Notes under the pieces: model-generated
The model's database searches: none
What the model was told of the DNA's origin: nothing
Seen by the model: the letters and a program-made list of their open reading frames with translations, nothing else
Shown: positions 1 to 6,379 of the stretch, piece after piece
Layout: each line of letters begins with the position of its first letter
How positions within the stretch are numbered: position 1 is the stretch's first letter
Program-made: the position numbers and the translations under genes
Origin: Fidelibacterota bacterium
GTDB taxonomy: Bacteria; Fidelibacterota; UBA2242; JAFGTP01
Assembly: GCA_029939785.1 (NCBI GenBank)
Contig: JAOZSG010000047.1
Location: 1 to 13,407 of the forward strand
Length of the DNA: 13,407 nucleotides
Reading direction: 5' to 3'

Positions 1-2
1 AC

Positions 3-302
3 AATGTTGTAGTGAATACACCAATTTCTGAATTTGAATTAAAACCCTTTGATCTTAACAATGAAGTAATTATAACTAATGACACAGCCGATTCAATAAA
101 AATTGAGTTTCTTCCCGGTGAAACAAACCACATATTAAAAGTTCAATTACTTAAAATAAAAGACTATAGAAATAAAGATAAATTGAAAATTGTTTTTTCA
201 ATGAATGATGATATGAAAATTTCATCAACTACTGAAAATGGAATTGTAGTTTTTCATGAAGTAAATAAAAAAAATGATATTAAAATTAAAGTGTTTAGTT
301 AA
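3..302 (+). CDS. C-terminal end of an unrecognised beta-rich protein (5' end outside window)
   Basis: The frame is open to the left edge of the window (codons aat gtt gta gtg...), so the GTG at 12 is unlikely to be the true start. The visible part is the last 99 residues, ending in TAA at 300-302. They alternate hydrophobic and polar residues (VIITND, IKIEFLP, ILKVQLLKI, LKIVFS, IKIKVFS), which suggests beta-strands, possibly a small beta-sandwich at the C-terminus. There is no membrane segment, cysteine or catalytic motif. I do not recognise the family. It lies 26 bases upstream of the interrupted Lon-like/FG-GAP gene on the same strand and is probably co-transcribed with it, so the two may work together. 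That link rests on position only. Confidence is high that it is coding and low for any role. Confidence 0.65.
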   Translation, partial: NVVVNTPISEFELKPFDLNNEVIITNDTADSIKIEFLPGETNHILKVQLLKIKDYRNKDKLKIVFSMNDDMKISSTTENGIVVFHEVNKKNDIKIKVFS

Positions 303-328
303 TGTTTGATTAAAAACGGCGAACATAA

Positions 329-1402
329 ATGAATCTTTTAAAAATTGAGCAGGAATTTCAAAATTTATTAATTATTATAAATAATCTTCAGAGTAAAAGA
401 TTAAAATTACTATATATTGTAAATTTTTTTGGTTTATTTGAAAAAACAAAGAATCTCAAAATATATCAATCATATTTTCAACAGATAATGCCAGAATTTC
501 TTAATAGTTTATGCAATGAATCTATACAATATTGTTCTATTGATTATTTATTAAAAATCAGATATATATTTAATATTTTTCCTAAAATAGAAATAATAGA
601 AGTAAACAATGAAGATATGAAGAATTATGAAAATATTCTGATTCTTCAAATTATAAAAACATACTTTTTCCTTGGTGAATTTATCAGAGGAATAAGTGAA
701 ATCATTGATTTAGAAAAAATACAAATTGAAACACTGCAAAATATAATAAATTCAAATTCTCACCTATCACTCATTGAACAATTCGAATTATGTGTCAAAT
801 TTTTATCAAAGAATGATAATAAAAATATACTTAAAAATATCTATAATGACTGGAAAAATGAGATATCATTCAATGACTTGAATAATATTCAGATTCCATT
901 GATTGAACGGAATGATATAAAACAAGATTTTTGTGTCAGCACATTACAGCCATTATCAATAACAAATAGTCACAGACCGGAAAATTCTACAAAAGACATT
1001 GTTTCATACAATTATCACTTTGGAAATTATAATGATTTGATGCACAATCAGGCCCTTGATGCATTGTATTGTACAAGAGCAATATTAAAAAAATATCATG
1101 TAAAAGAAGAAGATGATGATTTTTATGAAATTATTTATTCTTTCCCGAGAAAAAAATTATTCTATCAAGGTGATTCTCTTGGTTTTGGTATGGGTTTACT
1201 CAATATTGCATCATTAAGTAAATTAATGTTGGTTAAAAACCAATATTGTTTAAATGGTGATATAGTTGTTACAGGCTCAATGGAATTATCCGGTGAAATA
1301 CGTCCAATCTCAACAGATTCATTAAAATTGAAACTGGAAGCATTTTTTTATTCTCCATTTACAAAAATTCTAATTTCAAAGGAAAATAAAGAAGATGCTT
1401 AA
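329..1402 (+). CDS. Lon-like (peptidase S16) domain protein, N-terminal part of a gene cut by an in-frame TAA
   Basis: This 357-residue reading frame starts at ATG 329 with no clear Shine-Dalgarno site. Residues 1-200 are mostly helical and unrecognised. I see no Walker A motif, so the AAA+ ATPase part of a full Lon protease is absent. Residues ~225-357 resemble the Lon proteolytic domain: GDSLG at 281-285 matches the Lon serine block G-P-S-A-G (candidate nucleophile Ser283); VTGSMELSGEIRPI at 314-327 matches M-T-G-E-I-T-L-R-G-Q-V-L-P-I; KLKL at 333-336 matches K-E-K-L (candidate catalytic Lys335); and ILISKEN at 347-353 matches V-L-I-P-F-E-N. The Ser-Lys spacing is 52 residues against 43 in E. 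coli Lon, so activity is uncertain. TAA at 1400-1402 stops the frame before the last strand and helix of the Lon fold, which continue in frame after it. The product is therefore probably a truncated, unstable domain unless the stop is read through. Confidence 0.7.
   Translation: MNLLKIEQEFQNLLIIINNLQSKRLKLLYIVNFFGLFEKTKNLKIYQSYFQQIMPEFLNSLCNESIQYCSIDYLLKIRYIFNIFPKIEIIEVNNEDMKNYENILILQIIKTYFFLGEFIRGISEIIDLEKIQIETLQNIINSNSHLSLIEQFELCVKFLSKNDNKNILKNIYNDWKNEISFNDLNNIQIPLIERNDIKQDFCVSTLQPLSITNSHRPENSTKDIVSYNYHFGNYNDLMHNQALDALYCTRAILKKYHVKEEDDDFYEIIYSFPRKKLFYQGDSLGFGMGLLNIASLSKLMLVKNQYCLNGDIVVTGSMELSGEIRPISTDSLKLKLEAFFYSPFTKILISKENKEDA
1400..1402 (+). other. In-frame TAA interrupting a 329-2611 reading frame
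   Basis: The upstream frame (from 329) and the downstream frame (to TGA at 2609-2611) are the same frame. Every codon from 1403 to 2608 is sense, and this TAA is the only interruption in about 760 codons. No frameshift is needed to join the two parts. The neighbouring genes also end in TAA, TAG or TGA, so a global reassignment of TAA is unlikely. The remaining explanations are a recent nonsense mutation, a sequencing or assembly error, or programmed read-through. Confidence 0.85.
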
Positions 1403-2611
1403 ATAATACTAAAAGAATTAAGCAAAAAATTTTCAAATCGAAAATATAAAATATTATCATTTAAAAATATAAAAGACGTATTAAATGCTCATGAAATATT
1501 TACAAAGAAGAAAAATATACTCTTAAAGAGAATTTTAAAAAAACGAAGACAAAGGCGTATATTTTATACACTAATAACATTTCTCTGTGTGTTATTATGC
1601 TGGTCAGGTTATCATTTTACCAGAGACAGAAATCCTGTTTCAATTGCCATAAATGAAAATTGTCTAATAGCGAAAAATCAAAATGATCAGGTGCTATGGT
1701 CCTACAAGTTTGATTTTGATATTGAAAAACGGTTTTATAACAATCCCAAAATTCAAAATAATAAAAAATATTGTATATCAGATATTGATAATGATTCAAT
1801 GAATGATATTTTAATAAATGCACTTTCAAATGAACAATTTGAGAATAATATGTTGTACTGTTTTGATTATGATGGAGAAATAAAATGGAAATTTCAAAAT
1901 CATAAAGCTATGTATTTTGGTAAAGAACTTCTGGAAAATTTCTATGTATCAGAAGAAATTCTGGTCACTGATTTTGATAATGATGATAAAAAGGAAATCA
2001 TTGCCCAATACCAACACAAACCATATTATCCGGTAAAAATACAAACATTCGATTGCAATGGAAATCTGCTATGTGAATTTTGGAATTCCGGCCACATTCC
2101 TGATATGGATTTGATAGATATTGATAATGATGGAATTGAAGAACTAATTTTTGTTGGAACAAACAATGATTATGATAATGCTATACTTGGAATTTTGAAG
2201 TATCCATTTATGAGTGGTCATTCTCCCCAGGATGATAAAAGATATATTCCTGAAATGGTAAAAAATCGCAATGGATATTATTATTTGAGATTTCCAATTC
2301 AAAAATATGTTTATTCCAAAGCCCAGCATATTAGTGCAAAATTAATAGAAAAAAATCCTGATAATTTATTTAAAATTAGTGTCAGAAGTGATAATAAATA
2401 TTCATTTTATTACATTTTAAATTACGATATGGAAATCGTCCATTTTGGATACTCTGATGGTTTTCCTGTAGAATATTATGAACAAACAAAGCGTAATTTT
2501 TTTGATGATTATGATCAACAGGAATTTTTTGATTATATGAGTCGGGTTGAATATTGGGACGGTACAGGCTGGGTAACTACACCTACTCATAATAAATTGT
2601 GGGATAAGTGA
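1403..2611 (+). pseudogene. C-terminal part of the interrupted gene: end of Lon-like domain, one membrane helix, FG-GAP/VCBS-like outer domain
   Basis: The first ~35 codons after the stop finish the Lon fold: KILSFKNIKDVLNA resembles the Lon tail D-I-H-P-V-K-R-I-E-E-V-L. A strongly basic stretch (LKRILKKRRQRR) follows, then a hydrophobic helix (about 1558-1615, FYTLITFLCVLLCWSG). The positive-inside rule puts the Lon-like part in the cytoplasm and the rest outside. The outer part has three calcium-loop-like motifs of FG-GAP/VCBS type: DIDNDS near 1781, DFDNDDKKE near 1970 and DIDNDGIEE near 2117. It also has propeller-like phrases such as VLWSYKFD and GEIKWKFQ. No in-frame ATG exists before about 1799, and the GTG at 1589 lies inside the membrane helix without a ribosome site. 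This segment is therefore not an independent gene and is treated as the downstream half of one disrupted gene. Confidence 0.7.
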
Positions 2612-2934
2612 CGGATTTAAGGTTGTGTGACTTCGTCGTCACTGATTGTCACTCATAGTCTGGATTTCATCGTCGTTATTTGCCCACGAAATACAAAAAA
2701 TTTGATTTCTCCATTTGAGTATATAAATATGCACACCAAAGAAAATCTAAATATTCAATATCCAAGTATAATGGTTTTATAAAAAATCAAATCATTTCAA
2801 TTTTTGTAAGATCTGTCATCTTGATTACTATAATTCCGGCTTTTCGTTCCCAAAGCCCTCTTTGGAAACGCTATTATCAGCGTCTATTAGCAGTTAAAAT
2901 TTCCTCTTTTCTTATACCGGTTTGAGGTCACATT
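2612..2934. other. Gene-free stretch between two convergent transcription units
   Basis: These 323 bases separate the ends of the Lon-like/FG-GAP gene and spmB and hold no credible ORF. A small hairpin (GTGAC, 6-base loop, GTCAC) lies at 2627-2642, just after the upstream gene, and the word GTCACT recurs at 2638 and 2648. A longer imperfect hairpin lies at 2845-2870. Neither is followed by a clear T-tract on either strand, so neither is a canonical intrinsic terminator. Confidence 0.6.
2845..2870. repeat. Imperfect 26-base palindrome (hairpin)
   Basis: CGTT pairs with AACG at the outside. After one C/A mismatch, CCAAAG (2850-2855) pairs with CTTTGG (2860-2865) around a CCCT loop. This is the most GC-rich piece of the intergenic region. 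It has no T-tract on either side, so it looks more like a small dispersed palindrome or an mRNA 3'-end structure than a rho-independent terminator. Only one copy is present here. Confidence 0.5.
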
Positions 2935-3537
2935 TTAAAGAAAAACTATTCTGCAGAAGAAAACCGCAGCCAATAAACCAACAAAATCACCTATCAGACC
3001 GGCAGCAACCGCATGACGTGAATTTTTAATTCCTACTGCACCAAAATATACTGCAAGTACATAGAAGGTAGTTTCTGTACTGCCAAACATGGTAGAGGCA
3101 AGACGCCCAATAAAGGAATCAGCTCCGTGTTCATTTATCAACTCTGTAACTATTCCCAATGAGCCGCTTCCTGATAATGGTCGCATGAGAGCAACAGGCA
3201 AAGTTTCAGCAGGCATTCCAATCAGATTAGTCAATGGTGATAATAATTTAACAATATAATCCATTGCCCCGGAAGCACGAAACATTCCGATTGCTACAAG
3301 GATGGCAACTAAGTATGGTATAATTCGAACGGCAACATCAAATCCATCTTTTGCTCCTTCAATAAAAACTTCATACACTTTTATTTTTTTAGCAAAACCC
3401 AAAATTAATGTTACAAACAATATAAAAGGAATAGCAAGATTTGAGAAAGCTTTCATGAAAGTTACAAATCCCGATTCCTGAATAACCGTTGCAGTTTGTA
3501 CAACTGCTTCTGTAGCGACAGTTAATGAATCAATCAT
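2935..3537 (-). CDS. spmB: Spore maturation protein B-like membrane protein (nucleoside recognition/Gate domain)
   Basis: The 200-residue inner-membrane protein has several hydrophobic segments (about 33-50, 70-90, 105-120, 155-170, 178-198). The SpmB hallmark is clear: MRPLSGSGSLGI at 118-129, then SFIGRLASTMFGSTETTFYVLAVYFGAVGI across 141-170. The Gate/nucleoside-recognition family includes Bacillus SpmA and SpmB, needed for spore core dehydration, but homologues occur widely in non-sporulating bacteria, where the substrate is unknown. It is slightly longer than Bacillus SpmB at the N-terminus. I keep the long start because GAGGTGA (3541-3547) sits 6 bases from the ATG in core spacing, while the internal Met28 lacks a ribosome site. 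The start overlaps the end of spmA by 8 bases, so the two are probably translationally coupled. Confidence 0.93.
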   Translation of the reverse strand: MIDSLTVATEAVVQTATVIQESGFVTFMKAFSNLAIPFILFVTLILGFAKKIKVYEVFIEGAKDGFDVAVRIIPYLVAILVAIGMFRASGAMDYIVKLLSPLTNLIGMPAETLPVALMRPLSGSGSLGIVTELINEHGADSFIGRLASTMFGSTETTFYVLAVYFGAVGIKNSRHAVAAGLIGDFVGLLAAVFFCRIVFL

Positions 3538-4168
3538 TTTTCACCTCACTCTTTTCTGCTATGTCTTTCCTATTTGGATCAGATTTCTTTGCCCATGGAG
3601 TTCTCTGAAGTAATTTTGCTGCAATTACTGCTGAGATGCAGGCACAAGTCGATGCAAGAACTGCAGTGCTTATAATTTCAAAAGGATTTGCAGAGCCCAG
3701 TTCTTGTCTTATCGCAATCACTGTCATAGGAATAATTGTTATACTTGCTGTATTTAATGCCAAAAAAACGACCATAGCGTTTGTTGCGGTATCTTTTTTC
3801 GGATTTAATTCCTGTAAATTATCCATCGCTTTCAGGCCAAGTGGAGTAGCAGCATTACCAAGTCCCAACCAATTAGCAACAATGTTCATCAGCATTGTAC
3901 CTATTGCCGGATGATCAGATGGAATATTGGGGAAAAGTATTTTTGCCATTGGCTTAATTGCTTTTGATAAGAGTTTGATAATCCCCCCTTTTTCTGCAAT
4001 TTTCATGATTCCAAGCCAAAAAGCCATTATACCAATTAGCCCCAGAGCAATAGTTACAGCAGTCGCAGCATATTCAATTGCGGCATTTGTTACAGCTTCT
4101 AAATTACCGGTGAATGCACCGACAACTAAAGAAATAAGGATTAATCCAAACCAGATGTAATTTAGCAT
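3530..4168 (-). CDS. spmA: Spore maturation protein A-like membrane protein (nucleoside recognition/Gate domain)
   Basis: The 212-residue integral membrane protein carries the SpmA signature around 99-145: NWLGLGNAATPLGLKAM, LNPKKDTATNAM and FLALNTASITIIP. Hydrophobic segments lie near 5-20, 37-58, 88-105, 133-155 and 165-185. The charged C-terminal tail (about 190-212) is hydrophilic and probably cytoplasmic. SpmA and SpmB are each about half of the larger fused versions of this family and are expected to act as a pair. The start is supported by AGGAG at 4174-4178, 5 bases upstream of the ATG. It is first in a two-gene operon transcribed away from the phosphate genes. With no sporulation genes nearby and a likely diderm host, a role in sporulation is doubtful. 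Confidence 0.93.
   Translation of the reverse strand: MLNYIWFGLILISLVVGAFTGNLEAVTNAAIEYAATAVTIALGLIGIMAFWLGIMKIAEKGGIIKLLSKAIKPMAKILFPNIPSDHPAIGTMLMNIVANWLGLGNAATPLGLKAMDNLQELNPKKDTATNAMVVFLALNTASITIIPMTVIAIRQELGSANPFEIISTAVLASTCACISAVIAAKLLQRTPWAKKSDPNRKDIAEKSEVKND
3541..3547 (-). promoter_or_regulatory. Ribosome binding site deciding the spmB start
   Basis: On the minus strand this reads GAGGTGA, with GAGG 6 bases before ATG 3537-3535. It lies inside the 3' end of spmA, supporting translational coupling and the longer SpmB N-terminus over internal Met28. Confidence 0.7.
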
Positions 4169-4562
4169 TTTTTCTCCTAATTAATAGCAAACTGAATGTT
4201 ATAAGGCGAATGCCGAATGGAGATCAGGTTGCGATGATTTACACATTATCATAGAATAAAGTCATTCTTTCAATTCGAGTCTCAATTTTATATTTTTTAT
4301 TATATTTTTTACACAATCAATATTTTATAAAGTTCTAATAATTAAAGTAGTGCAGTGAAAATTTATAATTAGGCAGGGACATAATCAATTCAAATAATAT
4401 TTTTAATATTACTTCGCAGTAATTTATTATTTTTTTAATTATTTACACATACTTATTAAGGATTAATTAGCTCAATTATAAAAAACATAAAAAAATATAT
4501 GGAATAATAAGTTTTTTTATTTATTTTATGTTGAATTTTTTAATAATCAAAATGGAAGGTAA
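4169..4562. promoter_or_regulatory. Divergent intergenic region between spmA and the Na+/phosphate cotransporter
   Basis: This 394-base, very AT-rich stretch has no ORF and must hold promoters for both divergent operons. Runs of A and T make any -10/-35 assignment by eye unreliable, so I name none. It includes a ribosome site for each flanking gene (AGGAG at 4174-4178 on the minus strand, GGAAGG at 4554-4559 on the plus strand). It also has a short direct repeat around 4207-4218 (CGAATG twice) and a compact hairpin with a T-rich tail at 4408-4438. No obvious Pho box stands out. Confidence 0.5.
4408..4438 (+). terminator. Hairpin with T-rich tail upstream of the cotransporter gene
   Basis: ATTACT (4408-4413) pairs perfectly with AGTAAT (4418-4423) around a TCGC loop. 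A T-rich tract ending in six or more T residues follows on the plus strand (to about 4437). It lies about 125 bases upstream of the cotransporter start. It resembles a small intrinsic terminator or attenuator in a 5' leader, but the stem is short and weak, so it may be chance in AT-rich DNA. Confidence 0.3.
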
Positions 4563-5675
4563 ATGAAAGAACAAACAATTGGAACTATAAAAAACATTTT
4601 GAAAGTCCTTGCATTATTAGGGCTTATATATCTATTTCTGATAAGTATAAAACTTTTTGGTTATGCTTTTAAAGAAATGGGAAAAGGTACAGCTGAAGCT
4701 GTAATGCAAACAGTGTCCAATCCATTTCTTGGACTTTTTGTTGGAATTTTTGCCACAAGTTTAATGCAAAGTTCGTCTATGACAACATCTCTTGTCGTCG
4801 GTATGGTCGCCGGTGGAGTTTTTGGCGTGGATCCTACTGAGTCAATAAGATTGGCGATTCCTATTATTATGGGTGCAAATATCGGTACAAGTGTAACAAA
4901 TCTACTTGTATCATTTGGACACATTAATAATCCAACCGAATTTAGACGAGCATTTCCAGCTACTATTGTGCATGATTTTTTTAATGTATTAGCTGTAATT
5001 GTAATTTTCCCTTTTCAGTATTTTTTCAATATAATTGGTATCATTGCATCAACAATATCCAATCTTTTTATCGGTGTTGGTGGTGCAAAACTTTTTAATC
5101 CCTTAGGATATGTTATCAATCCCGTTGCAAAAGGAATTTTGCATCTTACACCTGATATGCCATGGATTTCTATAATTATTGCTATTGTATTTTTATTTGC
5201 AGCATTGAATTTCATTGTAAAAGTTATGAAATCTCTTGTTCTGCATAAAATTGAATTGGTGCTTGATCAATATGTATTTAAATCAACTGCACGGGCACTT
5301 TTTGTAGGAATGATTTTTACAGCAATAGTACAAAGTAGTTCTATAACTACTTCATTAGTTGTACCTTTGGCAGCAGCCGGAGTTGTAAGTCTCAAAAAAA
5401 TATACCCCTATGATCTTGGGGCAAATATTGGCACAACCATAACTGCCATACTTGCTTCAATGGCAATAAATAGTCCGGAAGCGATTACAATTGCTCTAAG
5501 CCATCTAATATTCAATATTATGGGTATCGCAATATTTCTACCATTAAAAATAATTCCAATTACTATGGCAGAAGTATTCACAGAATGGTCAATGAAAAAT
5601 CGTGCAATTCCAATTATTTATGTTGCATTAGTATTTTTTATAATCCCGATTTTATTAATAACTTTTATGAGGTAA
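4563..5675 (+). CDS. nptA: Na+/phosphate cotransporter (Na_Pi_cotrans family)
   Basis: The 370-residue inner-membrane protein is built as two inverted-repeat halves. Each carries the family's substrate-site signature: QSSSMTTSLVV at 69-79 with GANIGTS at 104-110, and QSSSITTSLVV at 257-267 with GANIGTT at 286-292. These QSSS and GANIGT motifs form the sodium- and phosphate-binding core in the SLC34/NptA family, which imports phosphate using the Na+ gradient. Several hydrophobic stretches run from about 12 to 368. The length fits the short NptA type without a fused PhoU domain, and a separate PhoU-like gene follows 4 bases downstream. The start ATG is preceded by GGAAGG (4554-4559). The symbol is by family; bacterial members are also called YjbB or simply Na/Pi symporter, and the direction of transport (uptake or export) cannot be read from sequence. 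Confidence 0.9.
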   Translation: MKEQTIGTIKNILKVLALLGLIYLFLISIKLFGYAFKEMGKGTAEAVMQTVSNPFLGLFVGIFATSLMQSSSMTTSLVVGMVAGGVFGVDPTESIRLAIPIIMGANIGTSVTNLLVSFGHINNPTEFRRAFPATIVHDFFNVLAVIVIFPFQYFFNIIGIIASTISNLFIGVGGAKLFNPLGYVINPVAKGILHLTPDMPWISIIIAIVFLFAALNFIVKVMKSLVLHKIELVLDQYVFKSTARALFVGMIFTAIVQSSSITTSLVVPLAAAGVVSLKKIYPYDLGANIGTTITAILASMAINSPEAITIALSHLIFNIMGIAIFLPLKIIPITMAEVFTEWSMKNRAIPIIYVALVFFIIPILLITFMR

Positions 5676-5679
5676 TTAT

Positions 5680-6366
5680 ATGTTTAAAGAATTAATTAAT
5701 TTATTAAAACAAAAAGATTTATCTAATCAGAATTTAGATAAATGTGAAGAAACATTAAAAATAGGCAGTGAAATGTTTACTGATGCTATCAAAGCTTTTA
5801 GAGAAGGTGGACCAGACAGTCTTGCAGATAATGTTTTACTTAGAGATGAAACTATCAATAGATCAGAAAGAGATATTAGAAGAAAAATTCTTACTCATCT
5901 TTCTGTTTCAGACAAGATTGATTTTGGAGCAAATCTTACAATTGTTAGTATTATTATTGATATTGAACGAATTGGCGATTATACAAAAAATATTGCCGAT
6001 CTTGCTTTGCTCCATGCAGAACCTTTGAATGTAGGAAAATTTGAGGAAGATCTAAAAAAGTTAGAAGATACTGTAAGACACTTTTTTGATTATACATTAA
6101 ATGCTTTTCATAATGATGATAGAAAAGAAGCAAAAAAAGTAACAAGTGAATACAAGAAATTATCCTGGAAATGTTCTCAAATAAAAGAATCACTTATTAT
6201 GGAAGATAGTGGACTTAAATGTGGTGAAGCAGTATCTTTTGCTTTATATTTAAGATTCTTAAAACGAATTGCCGCTCATCTTCATAATATTTGTACAGGT
6301 GTTAGAAATCCATTTCCAACCATTGGATATAAAGCAAATGTAGATGACAAAAAAGACGAAAAATAG
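5680..6366 (+). CDS. PhoU-like regulatory protein paired with the phosphate cotransporter
   Basis: The 228-residue, all-helical cytoplasmic protein has two PhoU-type three-helix repeats. The first contains the classic metal-binding motif ERIGD with a following Asn (96-100, N104). The equivalent place in the second repeat reads KRIAAHLHNI (195-204), so the usual E and D are K195 and A199, and that metal site is probably lost or altered. PhoU-domain proteins of this type often accompany, or are fused to, Na/Pi cotransporters and are thought to restrain transport. The gene begins 4 bases after the cotransporter stop, and its ribosome site (GAGG, 5669-5672) lies within the end of that gene, so the pair is coupled. 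It is not the Pst-type phoU: no pst genes are present, so I give no symbol. The charged C-terminal tail (about 220-228) is probably disordered. Confidence 0.88.
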   Translation: MFKELINLLKQKDLSNQNLDKCEETLKIGSEMFTDAIKAFREGGPDSLADNVLLRDETINRSERDIRRKILTHLSVSDKIDFGANLTIVSIIIDIERIGDYTKNIADLALLHAEPLNVGKFEEDLKKLEDTVRHFFDYTLNAFHNDDRKEAKKVTSEYKKLSWKCSQIKESLIMEDSGLKCGEAVSFALYLRFLKRIAAHLHNICTGVRNPFPTIGYKANVDDKKDEK

Positions 6367-6370
6367 AGAA

Positions 6371-6374
6371 GAGG
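6371..6374 (+). promoter_or_regulatory. Ribosome binding site fixing the proS start at 6380
   Basis: GAGG lies 5 bases before ATG 6380. A longer in-frame start at 6344 would overlap the PhoU-like gene and add 12 residues (MTKKTKNREEVV) absent from the ProS family, so 6380 is preferred. Confidence 0.75.
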
Positions 6375-6379
6375 TAGTA

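Noticed and set aside
1589..2611. Independent gene starting at GTG 1589
   Set aside because: The GTG lies inside a membrane helix, has no ribosome site, and the frame continues upstream without a stop to 1403, finishing the Lon-like fold.
2612..2934. Search for a small RNA or tRNA gene in the convergent gap
   Set aside because: No cloverleaf, T-loop motif or promoter-terminator pair is visible; only short hairpins.
3636..4160. Plus-strand ORFs opposite spmA
   Set aside because: They are mirror frames of spmA, which has clear family motifs and a ribosome site; the antisense products have no recognisable features.
5768..6193. Alternative-frame ORFs inside the PhoU-like gene
   Set aside because: They are leucine/isoleucine-rich shadow frames of a gene with a clear PhoU motif.
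6344..6379. Longer proS N-terminus from 6344
   Set aside because: It overlaps the PhoU-like gene and adds 12 residues unlike the family; ATG 6380 has a good GAGG site.
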